Source: Emiliania huxleyi CCMP1516
Taxonomy: Eukaryota; Haptophyta; Isochrysidales; Noelaerhabdaceae
DNA length: 64,000 bases
Direction of reading: 5' to 3'
NCBI RefSeq assembly: GCF_000372725.1
Contig: NW_005202427.1
Span: 486,995-550,994 of the forward strand
Shown here: positions 40,890 through 51,637 of the stretch, piece by piece
Numbering within the stretch: position 1 is the first letter of the stretch
Layout: each line of letters begins with the position of its first letter
Position numbers and translations under genes: made by a program
The notes under the pieces: model-generated
Database searches by the model: none
Seen by the model: the letters and a program-made list of their open reading frames with translations, nothing else
Told to the model about the DNA's origin: nothing

Positions 40890-43712
40890 CTAGTTGTCGC
40901 GGAACCTCTCGGTTAGCAAGCCGCGGGCCCAGAGCAGCAGCAAGCGCGTGCGGCGGCCGCCGTAATCGAGGCTGATCTGCTCGCTCGTCGCAGCCGGCGG
41001 CGGCAAGCTAAACGCAGACGGGCAAAGCTCGTGGCACTCGCGCAGCTGCGCCGCGTCGGCACCCACTGGGACGAGTATTCCTCGCACGTCTGAGCGCTGC
41101 CGGAGTAGGCTCCCCAAGAGCCGCAAGAGCGGCCGCACCTCTCGGTCGCCACCTCGCACAAAGCAGAGCGCGAGCAAGCGCGGCTCGCCCTGCAACACCG
41201 CTCCGACGCGCACAGACTCCTCAGGAGCGGCGCCGGGCGTTGCGAGTAGCCCCTGCGAGCCTAGGAGCCGCTCGACGCGCCGCTGGGCCGCTGTCGCGTC
41301 AAACGCCGCCACCGGCCGGGGCGGCGCCTGCCCACACGGCTTGCACACCGCAGAGGGCCTCGCGGGCGTCTCCTCTCGGCCGGCTGCCTCGCCCGCCTCG
41401 CCCGCCTCGCGCTGCCGGAAGCGCAAATCCCTGACCGTGACCCTTTGGCCACACCTACAGGCACAGACACAACCCTCGGTGGAGGGGGCTCGCTCACGTC
41501 AGGCGCACGAGGGAAGAAGCGGGAACCCATACGGGCATGGCTGGGTTCGGAGCGGGCACGACGCGTCGTGCGCCGACAGCAGCCCCATCGCCACGATGGC
41601 TCCACACGCCCGGGGACACGCCACCCTCCGTTGTTGGCACGACGACTCGTGCTCTGCAAGCAGGTGGTGCGGAACCTCCTCGCGGCAGTGCGAGCAGCGC
41701 GCCACGCCGCAGGGGCAGCGGAGCCGGTGCAGCTCGCGCTGTGGAGCGGCGAGGGCGAGCACCGCTCGCGGCCGCCGCACGGGAATCTCCTCGCCATAGG
41801 TCTTGGACCGGCCGTCGTGGTCCACCTCCTGCCGCGTCACGGTCGCAGCGCTCAACGAAGCGGCTCGAACGACCACCTCCCTGCCCTCGGCGTCGGTGAG
41901 CGCGCCACACCTCGTGCACCGTGGAGCCGTGTACGTGGGGCAAAACGTGCAGTGCCTTTGGCGCTCGTTGCGCGCAACCAAAGCTCCGCAGCCGTGCTCG
42001 CAAGGGAGCGGCTGAAACATGCACACGTCCGCGAAGTGCCTGCTCAGCATCGATCGCGCCCCGCGCCAGCCGCAGCCGCCGCCGTCTCCGTCGCCAGCTC
42101 GGTGGGGGCATGGCACCTCCCTCTCGTCCCTCTCCACAAATCGCCATGCTGATAGGACGGCTCGCATCAAGCACTCGCGGCTGTGTGACTGCAAAAGCGC
42201 GCGGGGCACCGCCTCTCCACAGCGACGGCAGGTTTGTAGAGCCGCTGGACACTCGGAAGAACCCGCGTGCCGTGACATCAGGAAGCGCGGCTGGACGCCA
42301 CCGCAGCGTTGGCACGCAATGGGCAGAGCGGCGCAGACCGTGTCATGAATCGCCTGACCTGGCCACTCCCCCCGCGTCACTGAGATGCCGCAGTTGCGCT
42401 GGCAGGTGGCGGGTGCATGCGGGCAGGTCTGGACGTGCGACGCGAGGTCCGCCCTGGGAAAGGTAGAGTCGCAGAAGCTGCAGACCGCGGTTGCCGCCGG
42501 GCACATGTAATCGCGGTGGAACTCCAAGTCGCCGCGGGCAATCAACCTGCCGCATCCCAAGTTGCCGCACGGGAGCAACTTACGCGGGCAGTTGGCGTTG
42601 TGGGCCTTGCTCTCCCGCCGAAGCACCACGGCGCCGCAGTCCTCGCACTCGTAGTTGAAGTACGGGCAAGCGTCTTCGTGCGCCTTCAGGTCTGCGGCAC
42701 TGGTGCTCGTGAACGTGCACCCGGCGTTGGGACAGCGCATGGCGCGCGGCTGATTCTCGGCGTAGCGCACAGCTCGGGCATCGCAAAAGACGCCCGTGTG
42801 GAAGCGGCACCCGCCGCGCGCGGCAGAGCGGCGCAAGTCTGACACGGCTACCACGTCAAAGCACTGCGTGCAGAGGATGTGCTGCGTGTCTCCGCAGGTC
42901 TGACACTCTCGATCCCCCGGCACCTTGGCCGCACCGCACACTGGACACTCTTGATCGAGAGGCAGCTGGAGGCTGTGGCGGCCGCTGGTGCATCCAGTCG
43001 TCGCGTCGTGGGCCTGAGACAGCCCAGCTTGCGCCCGCGAGGCCCCTTGCGCCCGCCGCGCCTCCGCCTCGAGTCTGCGCTGATCGCGCCACAGGCTCGG
43101 GCTCACGTTTCGGAAGCGGCTACCCTCCACGCCAGTCTCGCCACAGCACGACCAGATCAACCCGCCGAATTGCGTGCGTTGTAGCTCCCCTGGGTGGTGA
43201 CTGCACTTGTCGACGTCCCAACGCCCACGTGGGATCCATCCGGCGCATTGCTCACAGTGTAGCAGTTCCCACGACTCTCTGCCAGTGCTGTGGTCTGCCA
43301 AGACGCAGCCCGGCGCGGCGCGGTCGATGCTCTTGCAGCACGTCCACATGCCGAGCACGATGTCGGCACCCAAGACAGTGCCGCCTTCGTCCTCGACATC
43401 CACGCGGCCAGCGTTGTCGCGCGCCCATCGCCGAAATGTTTGGACCTTTGCCGCCGGCTCATCGGCCGCATTGCGCCAGCCCTGCTGGTCAGCTGGAAGG
43501 GCGGTCTCAAAGCCGCTCCCGACGAGCAGCGGCGCGCCGCGAACCGACTTGGCAAAGCCGGGCGGCGAGGGCGAGGAGGGAGGGAAGCCAGAGGGCGAGG
43601 CGGTATCGATCGGCGGTGCGCAAGCCTCGAGGCGAAAGGGTGCAGAGCCTCTCCGGCGCGCCATTCTGCACGACGATTCGAGCTTGTAACCGTCATCGGC
43701 ACGTGCGCCCAC
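40890..43712 (-). CDS. Large TRAF-type zinc-finger protein
   Basis: Minus-strand exons 43712-41527 and 41454-40890, joined by a 72-nt GT-AG intron that restores CPYG|CGQRVTVRD. The N-terminal region has Cys pairs (WTCCKSID, HCEQCAGWIPRGRWDVDKCS, LIWSCCGETGVEGSRF). Next come CPVCGAAKVPGDRECQTCGD and about ten TRAF-like fingers (CPNAGCTFTSTSAADLKAHE, CPRKLLPCGNLGCGRLIARG, CEHGCGALVARNERQRHCTF, CPRACGAIVAMGLLSAHDAS). The C-terminal exon is of a different kind (LLALCFVRGGDREVRPLLRL ... RTRLLLLWARGLL) and is not recognised. Function is likely scaffold or ubiquitin-related; no catalytic RING is evident. Confidence 0.65.
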
Positions 43713-44549
43713 GACATCCCCGCAAGGCGCGCGATACCTCCTGCATCGTAGTTATGGTCCACTTTAGAGCTGTGAACGTGAAGAGAGTGGTACCAGCACT
43801 GTGGGTCGTTGCGGCACGCAAGGGGGGCCTCCCGGACGCATGATCCTAGCCCAATACATCCCACGGAGCACATCTCGACTTTTGACAGAATTAAATCCAC
43901 TGCCCGGGCACGGTACTAATGGTCGTAGTTTTGGTCCCGGTGCCCTTCACGGCACCACACCGCCGCTTGACAGCCCGAGATTAGCCTAGCAGTGAGTGGG
44001 CATCGCCTGCCGGTCGGCTGGGCACGAGCCAAGCACTTGGGTGGCCGTCGACCGAGTCCGGGCGGCGCCTGAGGTTTCGGGTTTCGTGGGTCATAGTGTG
44101 GAAGCGACGAAACCGAAGCGGGTTGGCCCCGGGGTGGTTTCACTGCGTCCGGCCGGGCCCGGCGTTTGAGGGTTTGTCGGCTCCACCTACAGAAGAGCAG
44201 TCTCACTGGGTCGACGATACTGACTCGGTAGTAACGCGGAGCGGTGCTGTGCATAGTGGGCGCAAAGGCGGGGACCTGCTGAGCCTGACTCCCTTCTTCT
44301 CTCTAGGTCTATACTCGGTACACCGCCCACCTAGCGGCGGGAACGTACATATACACACACATACGGCGCGCTCTGCTAATGGCCCCCTTCATGCCCTTCC
44401 ACCATCCTCTATTCTACGCTCTGCTCTCTCTACTCTAACTCTCAGCGAGAGTCACAACATCTCTCCCTCTCACCGCGACGCTACACCGAGTCAGAGCCAC
44501 GCCCAGACTTGCGCCCCAGACACCCGCAACGACGTTGGCGGGCCGCCGC
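43713..44549. other. Intergenic region
   Basis: No supported gene. Contains a short ACATACACAC-type simple sequence near 44345-44370. Confidence 0.5.
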
Positions 44550-47500
44550 TCACGGTCGTCTCGCGATCGCCCTCGCCGCCGCCTCGCCACTCCGCACCGC
44601 GCCGTCCATGTAGCCGTTGCCGGTGCCGGGGTAGTAGTCCGAGCCCGCCACGAAGAGGCCAGCCGCCTTCTCCTGCCGCACAAACGCCTCCCAGAAGCCG
44701 GGCTGGCTCTGCACGCCGGGCGGGAAGAAGCCTGTGTAGGCGCCGCGCGCAAACGGCTGGGCCGGCCAGTCGAGGACGAGGTGCGAGGTGTAGGATCGCG
44801 CGCGGGCGTCCTGCAGCGAGGCCTCGAGGAAGCTCACCACCTCCTCGAGGGCGGCGGTGCGGTTGGCGTTGCCGAAGAAACGCAGGTTGGTCCTCCCCTC
44901 GAGCCAGCACATGAGTGCGGCCGAGCCGGTCGTCGCGTCGCGAGACGAGTGGTCCATGCACGCCGAGAGGCCGCTCGTGGCCATCACGTTCCCGCTCTTG
45001 CCGGCGGCTCGCCACCACGCCTCCCGGTAGAAGAAGAAGAGCTTGGCGCTCTCTCCAAGGGGCATCCGCTGCAGCAGCTGCGCGTCGTTGGCGCTCAGGC
45101 TGGGCAAGCGGATGCCGAGCAGCGCGGCCGGGCTGCCCGTCAGGACCACGTGCTTCGCGCGGATCACCTGGCCGTCCGCGGTCGCCACGTCGTAGCTGAC
45201 CGGCGCGGCGGGGCCAGACCGACGGGTCACCGCGCTCACCACGGCGCCGAGCTTGAGGCGCGCGCCGAGCCGCCTCGCGGCCTCGAGGAGCGGCGCCTGC
45301 GAGCCGCGCGCGAGCCGGTACTCGTCGTCGTCCCCGCCGCTCCAGCAGCCCTTGAGGCTCTTGGCGGTCGACAGAAAGGAGACCTGCGACGGCTCCTGCG
45401 CCACCATCCCGCGGTTCATCGCACGGAGCACGTCGCGCCCCTCCTCGTGCGTCACGTGCGCCCGGATCCACCCTTCAAAGGTGATGCCGTCGGCATCGCG
45501 CCACACGCCGTCGGCGCTCTCGCACGTGAGATTCCTCACCGCCGCCGCCATCGTCGCGCCCACCGCCTCGAGCTCCTCAAACACGGGCAGCCCCTTGAGC
45601 TTCGCTCGGAGCTCGCCCGGGCCGCGGTAGCGGATCGCGCCGCCGCTCCGCGTGTGCAGCACGCTCTCGCCGCTCTCGCCTCTCGAGTCGTCGACGCCCC
45701 AGTACCACCACGGGTGCAAGTCTGCCGGCTCGGCGACGGCGGGGCGCAGCCTTGCGCGCGGGCGCCGTCGGTGCCGCGTGCCGCCCGCGCGCGACGTGTT
45801 GTACGTCTCGACGCCCATCGAAGCGGCGAAGGAGATGAGCGCCGTGTGCGACGGCGAGACGAACGTGCCGCCAACCTCGACGACGCCGTCCGCAGCCACG
45901 TCGAAGGCCCCGTCCGAAGGAAGGTAGTTGCGCGTGCGCCCTCCGACGTGCGCCGCCGCCTCGAGCACGAGGACACCCTTCCCAGCGGAGACCAGCGCGT
46001 GCGCGGCCGCCAGGCCAGCGTAGCCTGCGCCCACAACCACCGCATCGTAAGCCTCCGCCGGCGGGGCTCCGCCTGCGCCTTGCTCCTGTAGGGTGGCGGC
46101 GCGCCCCTCCTTCGGCCCGGCGATGCCCCACCCGGCGAGAGCGGACACCATCTGAGCAGCGATCGCAGCCTCCTTGTCCTCTGGCACGCCAGCGCCGCAG
46201 TGGCCGCTGTATTCAGAGCATCGCGTGAACGCAAGGTCGATCCCTCTGACTGAGTGTGTGACTTGGGGGCCCGGGGGCTGTGCTTTTGCGTGAATACAAG
46301 GGCTACGAATACAGTAGACACGGTTGCCATGCGGCTGTGAATACAGCTCAAGCCGGTCGGAATACACACATCTTCCCCATCTGGGCACCAGCCAGCCGTC
46401 GCACGTGAGCAGCATGAAGGGCTGGTCGAGGCTCAGCGGCCAAACGTCGCGCCGCACGAGCTCCGCAGAACTCGCCATCTTCCACGGGTCATCTGAGTAG
46501 TCGACCTCGAAGATGCGGCTCTCGCCCGCCAGAGACCCGCCGCCGAACTTGGCGTTGAACTGCTCGACGGTGGCGGGCGTGACCAGGGGAGCGCCGGCGC
46601 CGAAGATGTAGGCGCACTGCTCGATGAGGCGCGCGGCGGTGAGCTGCCGCGGGCGTGTCGAGAGGCCCTGCTGCGGCGCCGTCTGCAGGTAGCCGAGGTG
46701 CGCGCACTTCATCCAGTACCACGAGCGCGCGCTCTGCGCCACCGGCCCCTCTGTCGCGGTGGCCATGCAGCTCGAGTTGTAGAAGCAGCTGCTGAAGTAC
46801 TCGTTGCCCCACGCGTGCCGCGTGTAGTTTGCGAAGAGCGCTGCCAGAGCGAGGTCGTCGTGAGGAGCCTCGCCGGCAGCCGAGGGGGAGGCGGAGGAGG
46901 GGGAGGAGTAGCCCGGCTGGAGCGCCTCGCACAAGATGCTCTTCCTTCCGTACTGCACCGCGGAGGAAGATGAGTCGCCGAGAGCGTAGGCGAAATCGAC
47001 CATGCCGGTGGGCGAGCCTTCGTAATGCGCCGCACCAAAGAGGCGCATGAGCTTGCCCGGCGACGAGTGCAGCAGCGAGGTGAGCGCGGCGCCGACCCGC
47101 GCCTGCGCCTGCGCGCAGCGGCTGTCGGGCGAGGAGAGCGCGACGAGGTTGCTCACGTCGTACCGAGCAAAGTCGTACACGGCGGTGACGGGCGGGCTCT
47201 GCGCGATGGCCGCGTCGACCAGCTTTGGATAGGTGCGCCTCATCCAGGCGGACGACGCGCCGGCGTACGAGCCGCCTTGCACGACCACCGCGGTGGCGGC
47301 GGGGAAGAGCTGGCTGCGCGCGTGCCGGATGAGCGCGGCGACGTCGGCCAAGTTTTGCTCGACCGAGAGGTACTTTGTGAAGGCGCGCGTCGATGAGTCT
47401 CCGAGCGGGACCGAGTCGCCAAAGTAGCGGTGCTGGCTGCACACTGACGCAGCGCGCAGCGCCTGCGCGAGCTCACCACTAGGGCAGCCGCGAGTGGCGC

Positions 47501-47762
47501 CTTCGGAAGGCATCGTCACAAGCAGCACACCTCCAGCCGTGAATTGCGTTGCGTTGACGTAGTACTTGAGCCGCCAGGACGGGCCTTTCACTGCAAAGTG
47601 GTCAAGCGGCACGTCGAGGTAGAGCGGCTTTGAAGTCGGGAGCGACGCGCTGAGTTCGAAGCTGGCAGCGATCGACCCGTGCCGCAGATGCTCTGGCAAG
47701 TGCACGCCGAGTGCTCCAATCCTCGAGAGGCTGATGGCATGCAGCAGCGGCAGCGGGCTCAT
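44550..47762 (-). CDS. S28 serine carboxypeptidase fused to flavin amine oxidase
   Basis: About 1,070 residues in one open frame; the ATG at 47762 (MSPLPLLHAISLSRIGALGV) is the nearest to the first conserved region. The N-terminal half is an S28 (PRCP/DPP7-type) peptidase: LDHFAVKGPSWRLKYYVN, nucleophile motif VVQGGSYAGASSAWMRRTYP, QSPPVTAVYDFARYD and a C-terminal SGHCGAGVPED candidate for the catalytic His. The C-terminal half is a monoamine-oxidase-like FAD enzyme: Rossmann motif AVVVGAGYAGLAAAHALVSA, GGRTRNYL, and FAD-binding end VAGSDYYPGTGNGYMDGAVR. Residues coded by about 46205-46388 (TGTATTC repeats) look like an unspliced in-frame intron that would join LLTCDGC|GHCG. The peptidase family acts in lysosome-like or secretory compartments, so an extracellular or lysosomal amine-releasing enzyme is plausible. 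Confidence 0.8.
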   Translation of the reverse strand: MSPLPLLHAISLSRIGALGVHLPEHLRHGSIAASFELSASLPTSKPLYLDVPLDHFAVKGPSWRLKYYVNATQFTAGGVLLVTMPSEGATRGCPSGELAQALRAASVCSQHRYFGDSVPLGDSSTRAFTKYLSVEQNLADVAALIRHARSQLFPAATAVVVQGGSYAGASSAWMRRTYPKLVDAAIAQSPPVTAVYDFARYDVSNLVALSSPDSRCAQAQARVGAALTSLLHSSPGKLMRLFGAAHYEGSPTGMVDFAYALGDSSSSAVQYGRKSILCEALQPGYSSPSSASPSAAGEAPHDDLALAALFANYTRHAWGNEYFSSCFYNSSCMATATEGPVAQSARSWYWMKCAHLGYLQTAPQQGLSTRPRQLTAARLIEQCAYIFGAGAPLVTPATVEQFNAKFGGGSLAGESRIFEVDYSDDPWKMASSAELVRRDVWPLSLDQPFMLLTCDGWLVPRWGRCVYSDRLELYSQPHGNRVYCIRSPCIHAKAQPPGPQVTHSVRGIDLAFTRCSEYSGHCGAGVPEDKEAAIAAQMVSALAGWGIAGPKEGRAATLQEQGAGGAPPAEAYDAVVVGAGYAGLAAAHALVSAGKGVLVLEAAAHVGGRTRNYLPSDGAFDVAADGVVEVGGTFVSPSHTALISFAASMGVETYNTSRAGGTRHRRRPRARLRPAVAEPADLHPWWYWGVDDSRGESGESVLHTRSGGAIRYRGPGELRAKLKGLPVFEELEAVGATMAAAVRNLTCESADGVWRDADGITFEGWIRAHVTHEEGRDVLRAMNRGMVAQEPSQVSFLSTAKSLKGCWSGGDDDEYRLARGSQAPLLEAARRLGARLKLGAVVSAVTRRSGPAAPVSYDVATADGQVIRAKHVVLTGSPAALLGIRLPSLSANDAQLLQRMPLGESAKLFFFYREAWWRAAGKSGNVMATSGLSACMDHSSRDATTGSAALMCWLEGRTNLRFFGNANRTAALEEVVSFLEASLQDARARSYTSHLVLDWPAQPFARGAYTGFFPPGVQSQPGFWEAFVRQEKAAGLFVAGSDYYPGTGNGYMDGAVRSGEAAARAIARRP

Positions 47763-47940
47763 TCGTTGTTGCAGTGCGCGCGGCGCCTTGAGCTCGACGG
47801 GGAAATTCTTTTTAGTGCGGAGTGCATTGCCGTTCTTAACGGAGTCGCTTAGGCGGCTCCGGTGGTGAGCCTGTGTGTGTGCCAGTCCGCGCCAGTCTGC
47901 GCCCTTGTCGTGCCAGTGTGCTGTGAGAGAGGCTTGTATC

Positions 47941-50152
47941 TTAAGGTGGCAGTCCGGGTTCTGTGAAGAGGGTCGCTCGTCGAATGCGAGCCAGTTCGCT
48001 CGCGACGCCGACGCCGACGCCGCCGCCGGAACGACCGCGGCGGCCGGTCGAGCGGCCGCCCCGGCCAGCGGCCGTATCGAGCCTGCCCGTCGCGAAGGTG
48101 CGGACCTCACGCGCCCCACCGGCCGCCCGCGCCGCCGCGCCCACGTCGCTCTCTCGAAGCCCAGCGCCACGCCGCTACGACTCCCATCGCGACGACTCCC
48201 GTGCTCGCTCGTGGCGCAGGCGATCGACTCCTGACACCCATCGAGCGGATGGGCGCGTTCCCGCCGCGATCCGGTACTCTCGAACGACTTTTGAGGGCAA
48301 AAGGTGCCGCCCGAGCCCATTCCCGCCGCCCGCCGCCCGAGATCAGCTGCCACCGGCCAGCGCGCGCGCGGAGACCTGCCGCGAGCGCCTCCGTGGCCCT
48401 AGCTGGGGTGATTAGCAAGCGCCTCGGCACTTTAGATTCGCCCCTCGGGCTTTTCCGCGCGCGTGATCAGTCTCGCGTTCTCTCCTTTTTCAGGCGCCTG
48501 TTTTCGGCCTCTGAAGAGCAACCGTCGAGGCGTCGATGCTCGCCTCCACGCCCGCGCCAGACCTCCGCGATTGGGGCGCCTTGTCGACGGGATCAATTGT
48601 GATTCCGGGCGTATTTTTCTGGTATCTTACTCGCACGTCGGCGACTCTTAGTCGCTTCTCCGTGCTAGGAGGCCTCTGTTTTGTGTCCGTGAGGACTAGA
48701 TCGAAACTAACATTTCGGCATATGCGAGTAAAGTATCAGAAAAATGCGCGTTCGTTCACAATTCATGTGTATATGAACGGTGCCGACGGGTTTGGCGAGC
48801 AGCGAAGCCGTCCAGGCGCAGCAACGCGACGGTTTCGGAGGTCGACGGCTCCGAAAGAGCCTCCCGTTCGAGGCCGGCGCGGTCACGGTACCGTGGAGGC
48901 CACAGACGTCGCCGGAGCGGCACTCCCGGGGCGCCACTCCCTCACCCGGTCAGGGGGGGCCAACCACAGCCCGCCTCACCGTCCGTGGAGCTTCCGTGGT
49001 CCGCCGCTTCGGCTTCGATTTTCGACCCTCCCGAGGCTGCTAGAGCAGCCCCGCGGAGCCTCCCGGATGCACCGGCACACCGTCGTCCAGAACGCCGGCG
49101 CACGCGCTGCCCAGTGACCGGGCGGGTCGGCCCCGACTAGGAGCGGGCCCAGCCGGGCGGAGAAGACTATCCCACTCGCGGTGCGTCGCACCGGCCGGTC
49201 CGGTTTTCGTCTCGAGCGGGTCGTGAGACGGCCGCGAGAGCGAGCACCGCGGTCACAGTGCCGTGGAGGCCACAGACGTCGCCGGAGCGGCACTCCCGGG
49301 GCGCCACTCCCTCACCCGGTCAGGGGGGGCCAACCACAGCCCGCCTCACCGTCCGTGGAGCTTCCGTGGTCCACCGCTTCGGCTTCGATTTTCGACCCTC
49401 CCGAGGCTGCTAGAGCAGCCCCGCGGAGCCTCCCGGATGCATCGGCACACCGTCGTCCAGGATGACGGCGCATGCGCTGCCCAGTGACTGGGCGGGTCGG
49501 CCCCGACTAGGGGCGGGCCCAGCCGCGCGGAGAAGGTCAGCGAGCTCGAAACACGTCGCCGCGGCCGGCCGTTTCGCAAGCCTGAGCGGGTCGCCAGACA
49601 CCCGCGAGAGCCAGCAGCTAGAGCGCCGTCGTAGCCGCAGATCGAGTCGAGGAGCTTAATGTCCACGGTAGCAGTTGTGGAGAGCGGTGGCGCGGTGCGT
49701 GTAGAGGCGTCGACTGAGGGCTCCCTTTCGAAACGCGACGGGTACGGCATGACAACTGCCAGTACAGTTTTACGCCGGCCAGCGTGAGAGCACAACAGGG
49801 AGCCGGCGACCCGTACGCTTTGCGCGTGGCGACTGGTGGCTGTCTGGAGCTCGTGTGAGCTGGGCCGACGCGTGGCCGAGCCGAGAGGACCAGCGAGCGA
49901 CCACCTTGGCGATGAAGCTTGGCGGCCGGCGCCTCGTCGCCAGACGTCACAGCGGCGTGGACGCAGGAGTGTGCGGCGACGAGTACCGGCAAATCCGGCC
50001 CGGCGTGGCCGGCAGCTGCCTAGCGCTGGCCTGTGACCGGCGCTGCGGTGGCGGAGAAGGCGTCTCTCCGCCGTGGCGGCGGTCGGCAGGTGCGAGCGTG
50101 ATGCCATCGTGTGGGACGACACCCGTCTGCAAAACCCGGACTGCCACCTTAA
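47941..50152. mobile_element. Non-autonomous DNA transposon candidate with TTAA ends
   Basis: TTAAGGTGGCAGTCCGGGTT at 47941-47960 and its exact reverse complement at 50133-50152 bound 2.2 kb. TTAA at both outer edges is the target-site duplication expected of piggyBac-type insertion, leaving a 16-bp terminal inverted repeat. No transposase is recognisable inside. 48609-48640 and 48718-48757 form an internal imperfect inverted repeat. A 366-bp tandem duplication fills 48886-49535. Confidence 0.65.
48886..49535 (+). repeat. Two-unit tandem duplication, period about 366 bp
   Basis: 48886-49166 and 49252-49535 are about 95% identical over 280 bp (shared CCACAGACGTCGCCGGAGCG and CCGACTAGG[A/G]GCGGGCCCAG). 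Confidence 0.9.
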
Positions 50153-51159
50153 GAATTCTTTTTAGTGGGCAGAGAGCTGGCAGAACGCGAGCGAGACGTG
50201 GGGTGTTTGGGTCCGTGTCGTGTCGAGTCGACCTACGCGCCCGCTCGGCGAGCCTCGACGCGGCGCAGGAAGCCGTGACGGCTGGTGCTGCACACCGCCA
50301 TCGCAGCGTGTTGAAAAGGCGCTCTTGTCGCCACCGCGGTGGTGGTCGAGCGCGTCGCGCACACGATAAAACTTGCGTACGTGATGGTGGTGAGCTCGGT
50401 CGAAGGTGGTGGGCCGAAAACGCGAGTAGGTACGGCCGCGCGGGGCCACGGCGAGCTTTGCGCGGAAATCGCAAGCTTCGCACAAATCGCACAAATCGCA
50501 AAACATAAAAATCTCTCTCAAATCGCAAAGATGACCGCCCAAGTCCCAACACCACCCGGGGACCACCACCACCCGTGTCCCAAAGTGAGAATTCCGATTG
50601 TACCTGTCAATAGATCGCGAGCAACAAAGCAGTTGCCCCTCGAGCCATGTTCGCGTTTTACCGCCACAAGATCGAATGGGGCGGTGAGAGTACACGCTGA
50701 AAATGATGTAGGTTGTAGGGGCTTGGCGTTAGCCAGTGTGGTGGGGGGCTGCAACAGCGCCGACGCGGGTACGAGTAATTCTTCCATGTGGAAAGCTTTA
50801 TAGTAGAGAGAGAAAAAAATCTCCTTTGAGTCGGTTGACGAATTTGCCGACAAATGAGCGACGCGACTAGCCCTGCACGGGCGACTACTGAGGCGAGTCT
50901 GTATGCGGCCTCTACAGCTCAGGCACCGAGCACTTTTGCACAGCCGCCTGGGAGAGCGGCGGTGAGGGCGTCAGTCGTGAGGGCGGCCGCGGCGCGGGAG
51001 GCGGGCGAGGGCGAGAGGCGGCCAGGGGTGGAGAGAGAAGAAGGCTGAGAGGAGAGAGAAGGCAGGGAGGAGAGAGGCGGCCGGGGCAGAGGCGGGAGGG
51101 AGGAGAGACCGGGCGGCGAGCCGCGCACCTCGAACCGCGTGCAGCTCGGGCGTCCAAAT
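50153..51159. other. Intergenic region
   Basis: Starts with GAATTCTTTTTAGTGGG beside the TTAA element. 50455-50530 has AAATCGCACAAATCGCA-type short repeats. No supported gene. Confidence 0.5.
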
Positions 51160-51506
51160 GAAGCGCGACCCTCAATATAACACAATTCAGAAATTCATTT
51201 TTTTTTGGAGAAATATGATTTTTTGTTTTTTGAAGGAGGGTCCGGGTCGCAACCCTCAATGTAACACAAGAATTCAGAAATTCAGTTTTTTGGGGGGAAA
51301 TTGTTGGAATATTTTTTTTGTAGGGTCTGGTCGCAGGGCCAATATAAACACAAGAATTCAGAAATTCAGTTTTTTTTGGAAAAAATGAAATATAATTTTT
51401 TGGGGTCCCTGGGCAGGGTCCCAGCCCGAGGGGCCAAGATTTTCTGAAGAATTTCTCCCAAAAAAACTGAATTTCTGAATTTTGCTTATATTGGTACCTG
51501 CGACCC
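51160..51506. mobile_element. AT-rich foldback / MITE-like element
   Basis: The left end GCGACCCTCAATATAACACA ... ATTCAGAAATTCA and the reverse complement of the right end (GTCGCAGGTACCAATATAAG ... AATTCAGAAATTCAG) match over about 50 bp. Inside, the AATTCAGAAATTCAGTTTTTT unit recurs directly at about 85-bp spacing (three copies). It is strikingly AT-rich for this genome. Confidence 0.65.
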
Positions 51507-51637
51507 ATGGGCCTCGGGGCGGGCGAGCCTCAGTGCCAGTGCCTCGAGGCCTCGGGGCCGGCGAGCCTCAGGGTGTGGCGCGGCTAGCGCGTCCGCTCTC
51601 GACGACACGGACATCGCGAGAGCATTTGAATTCACAC

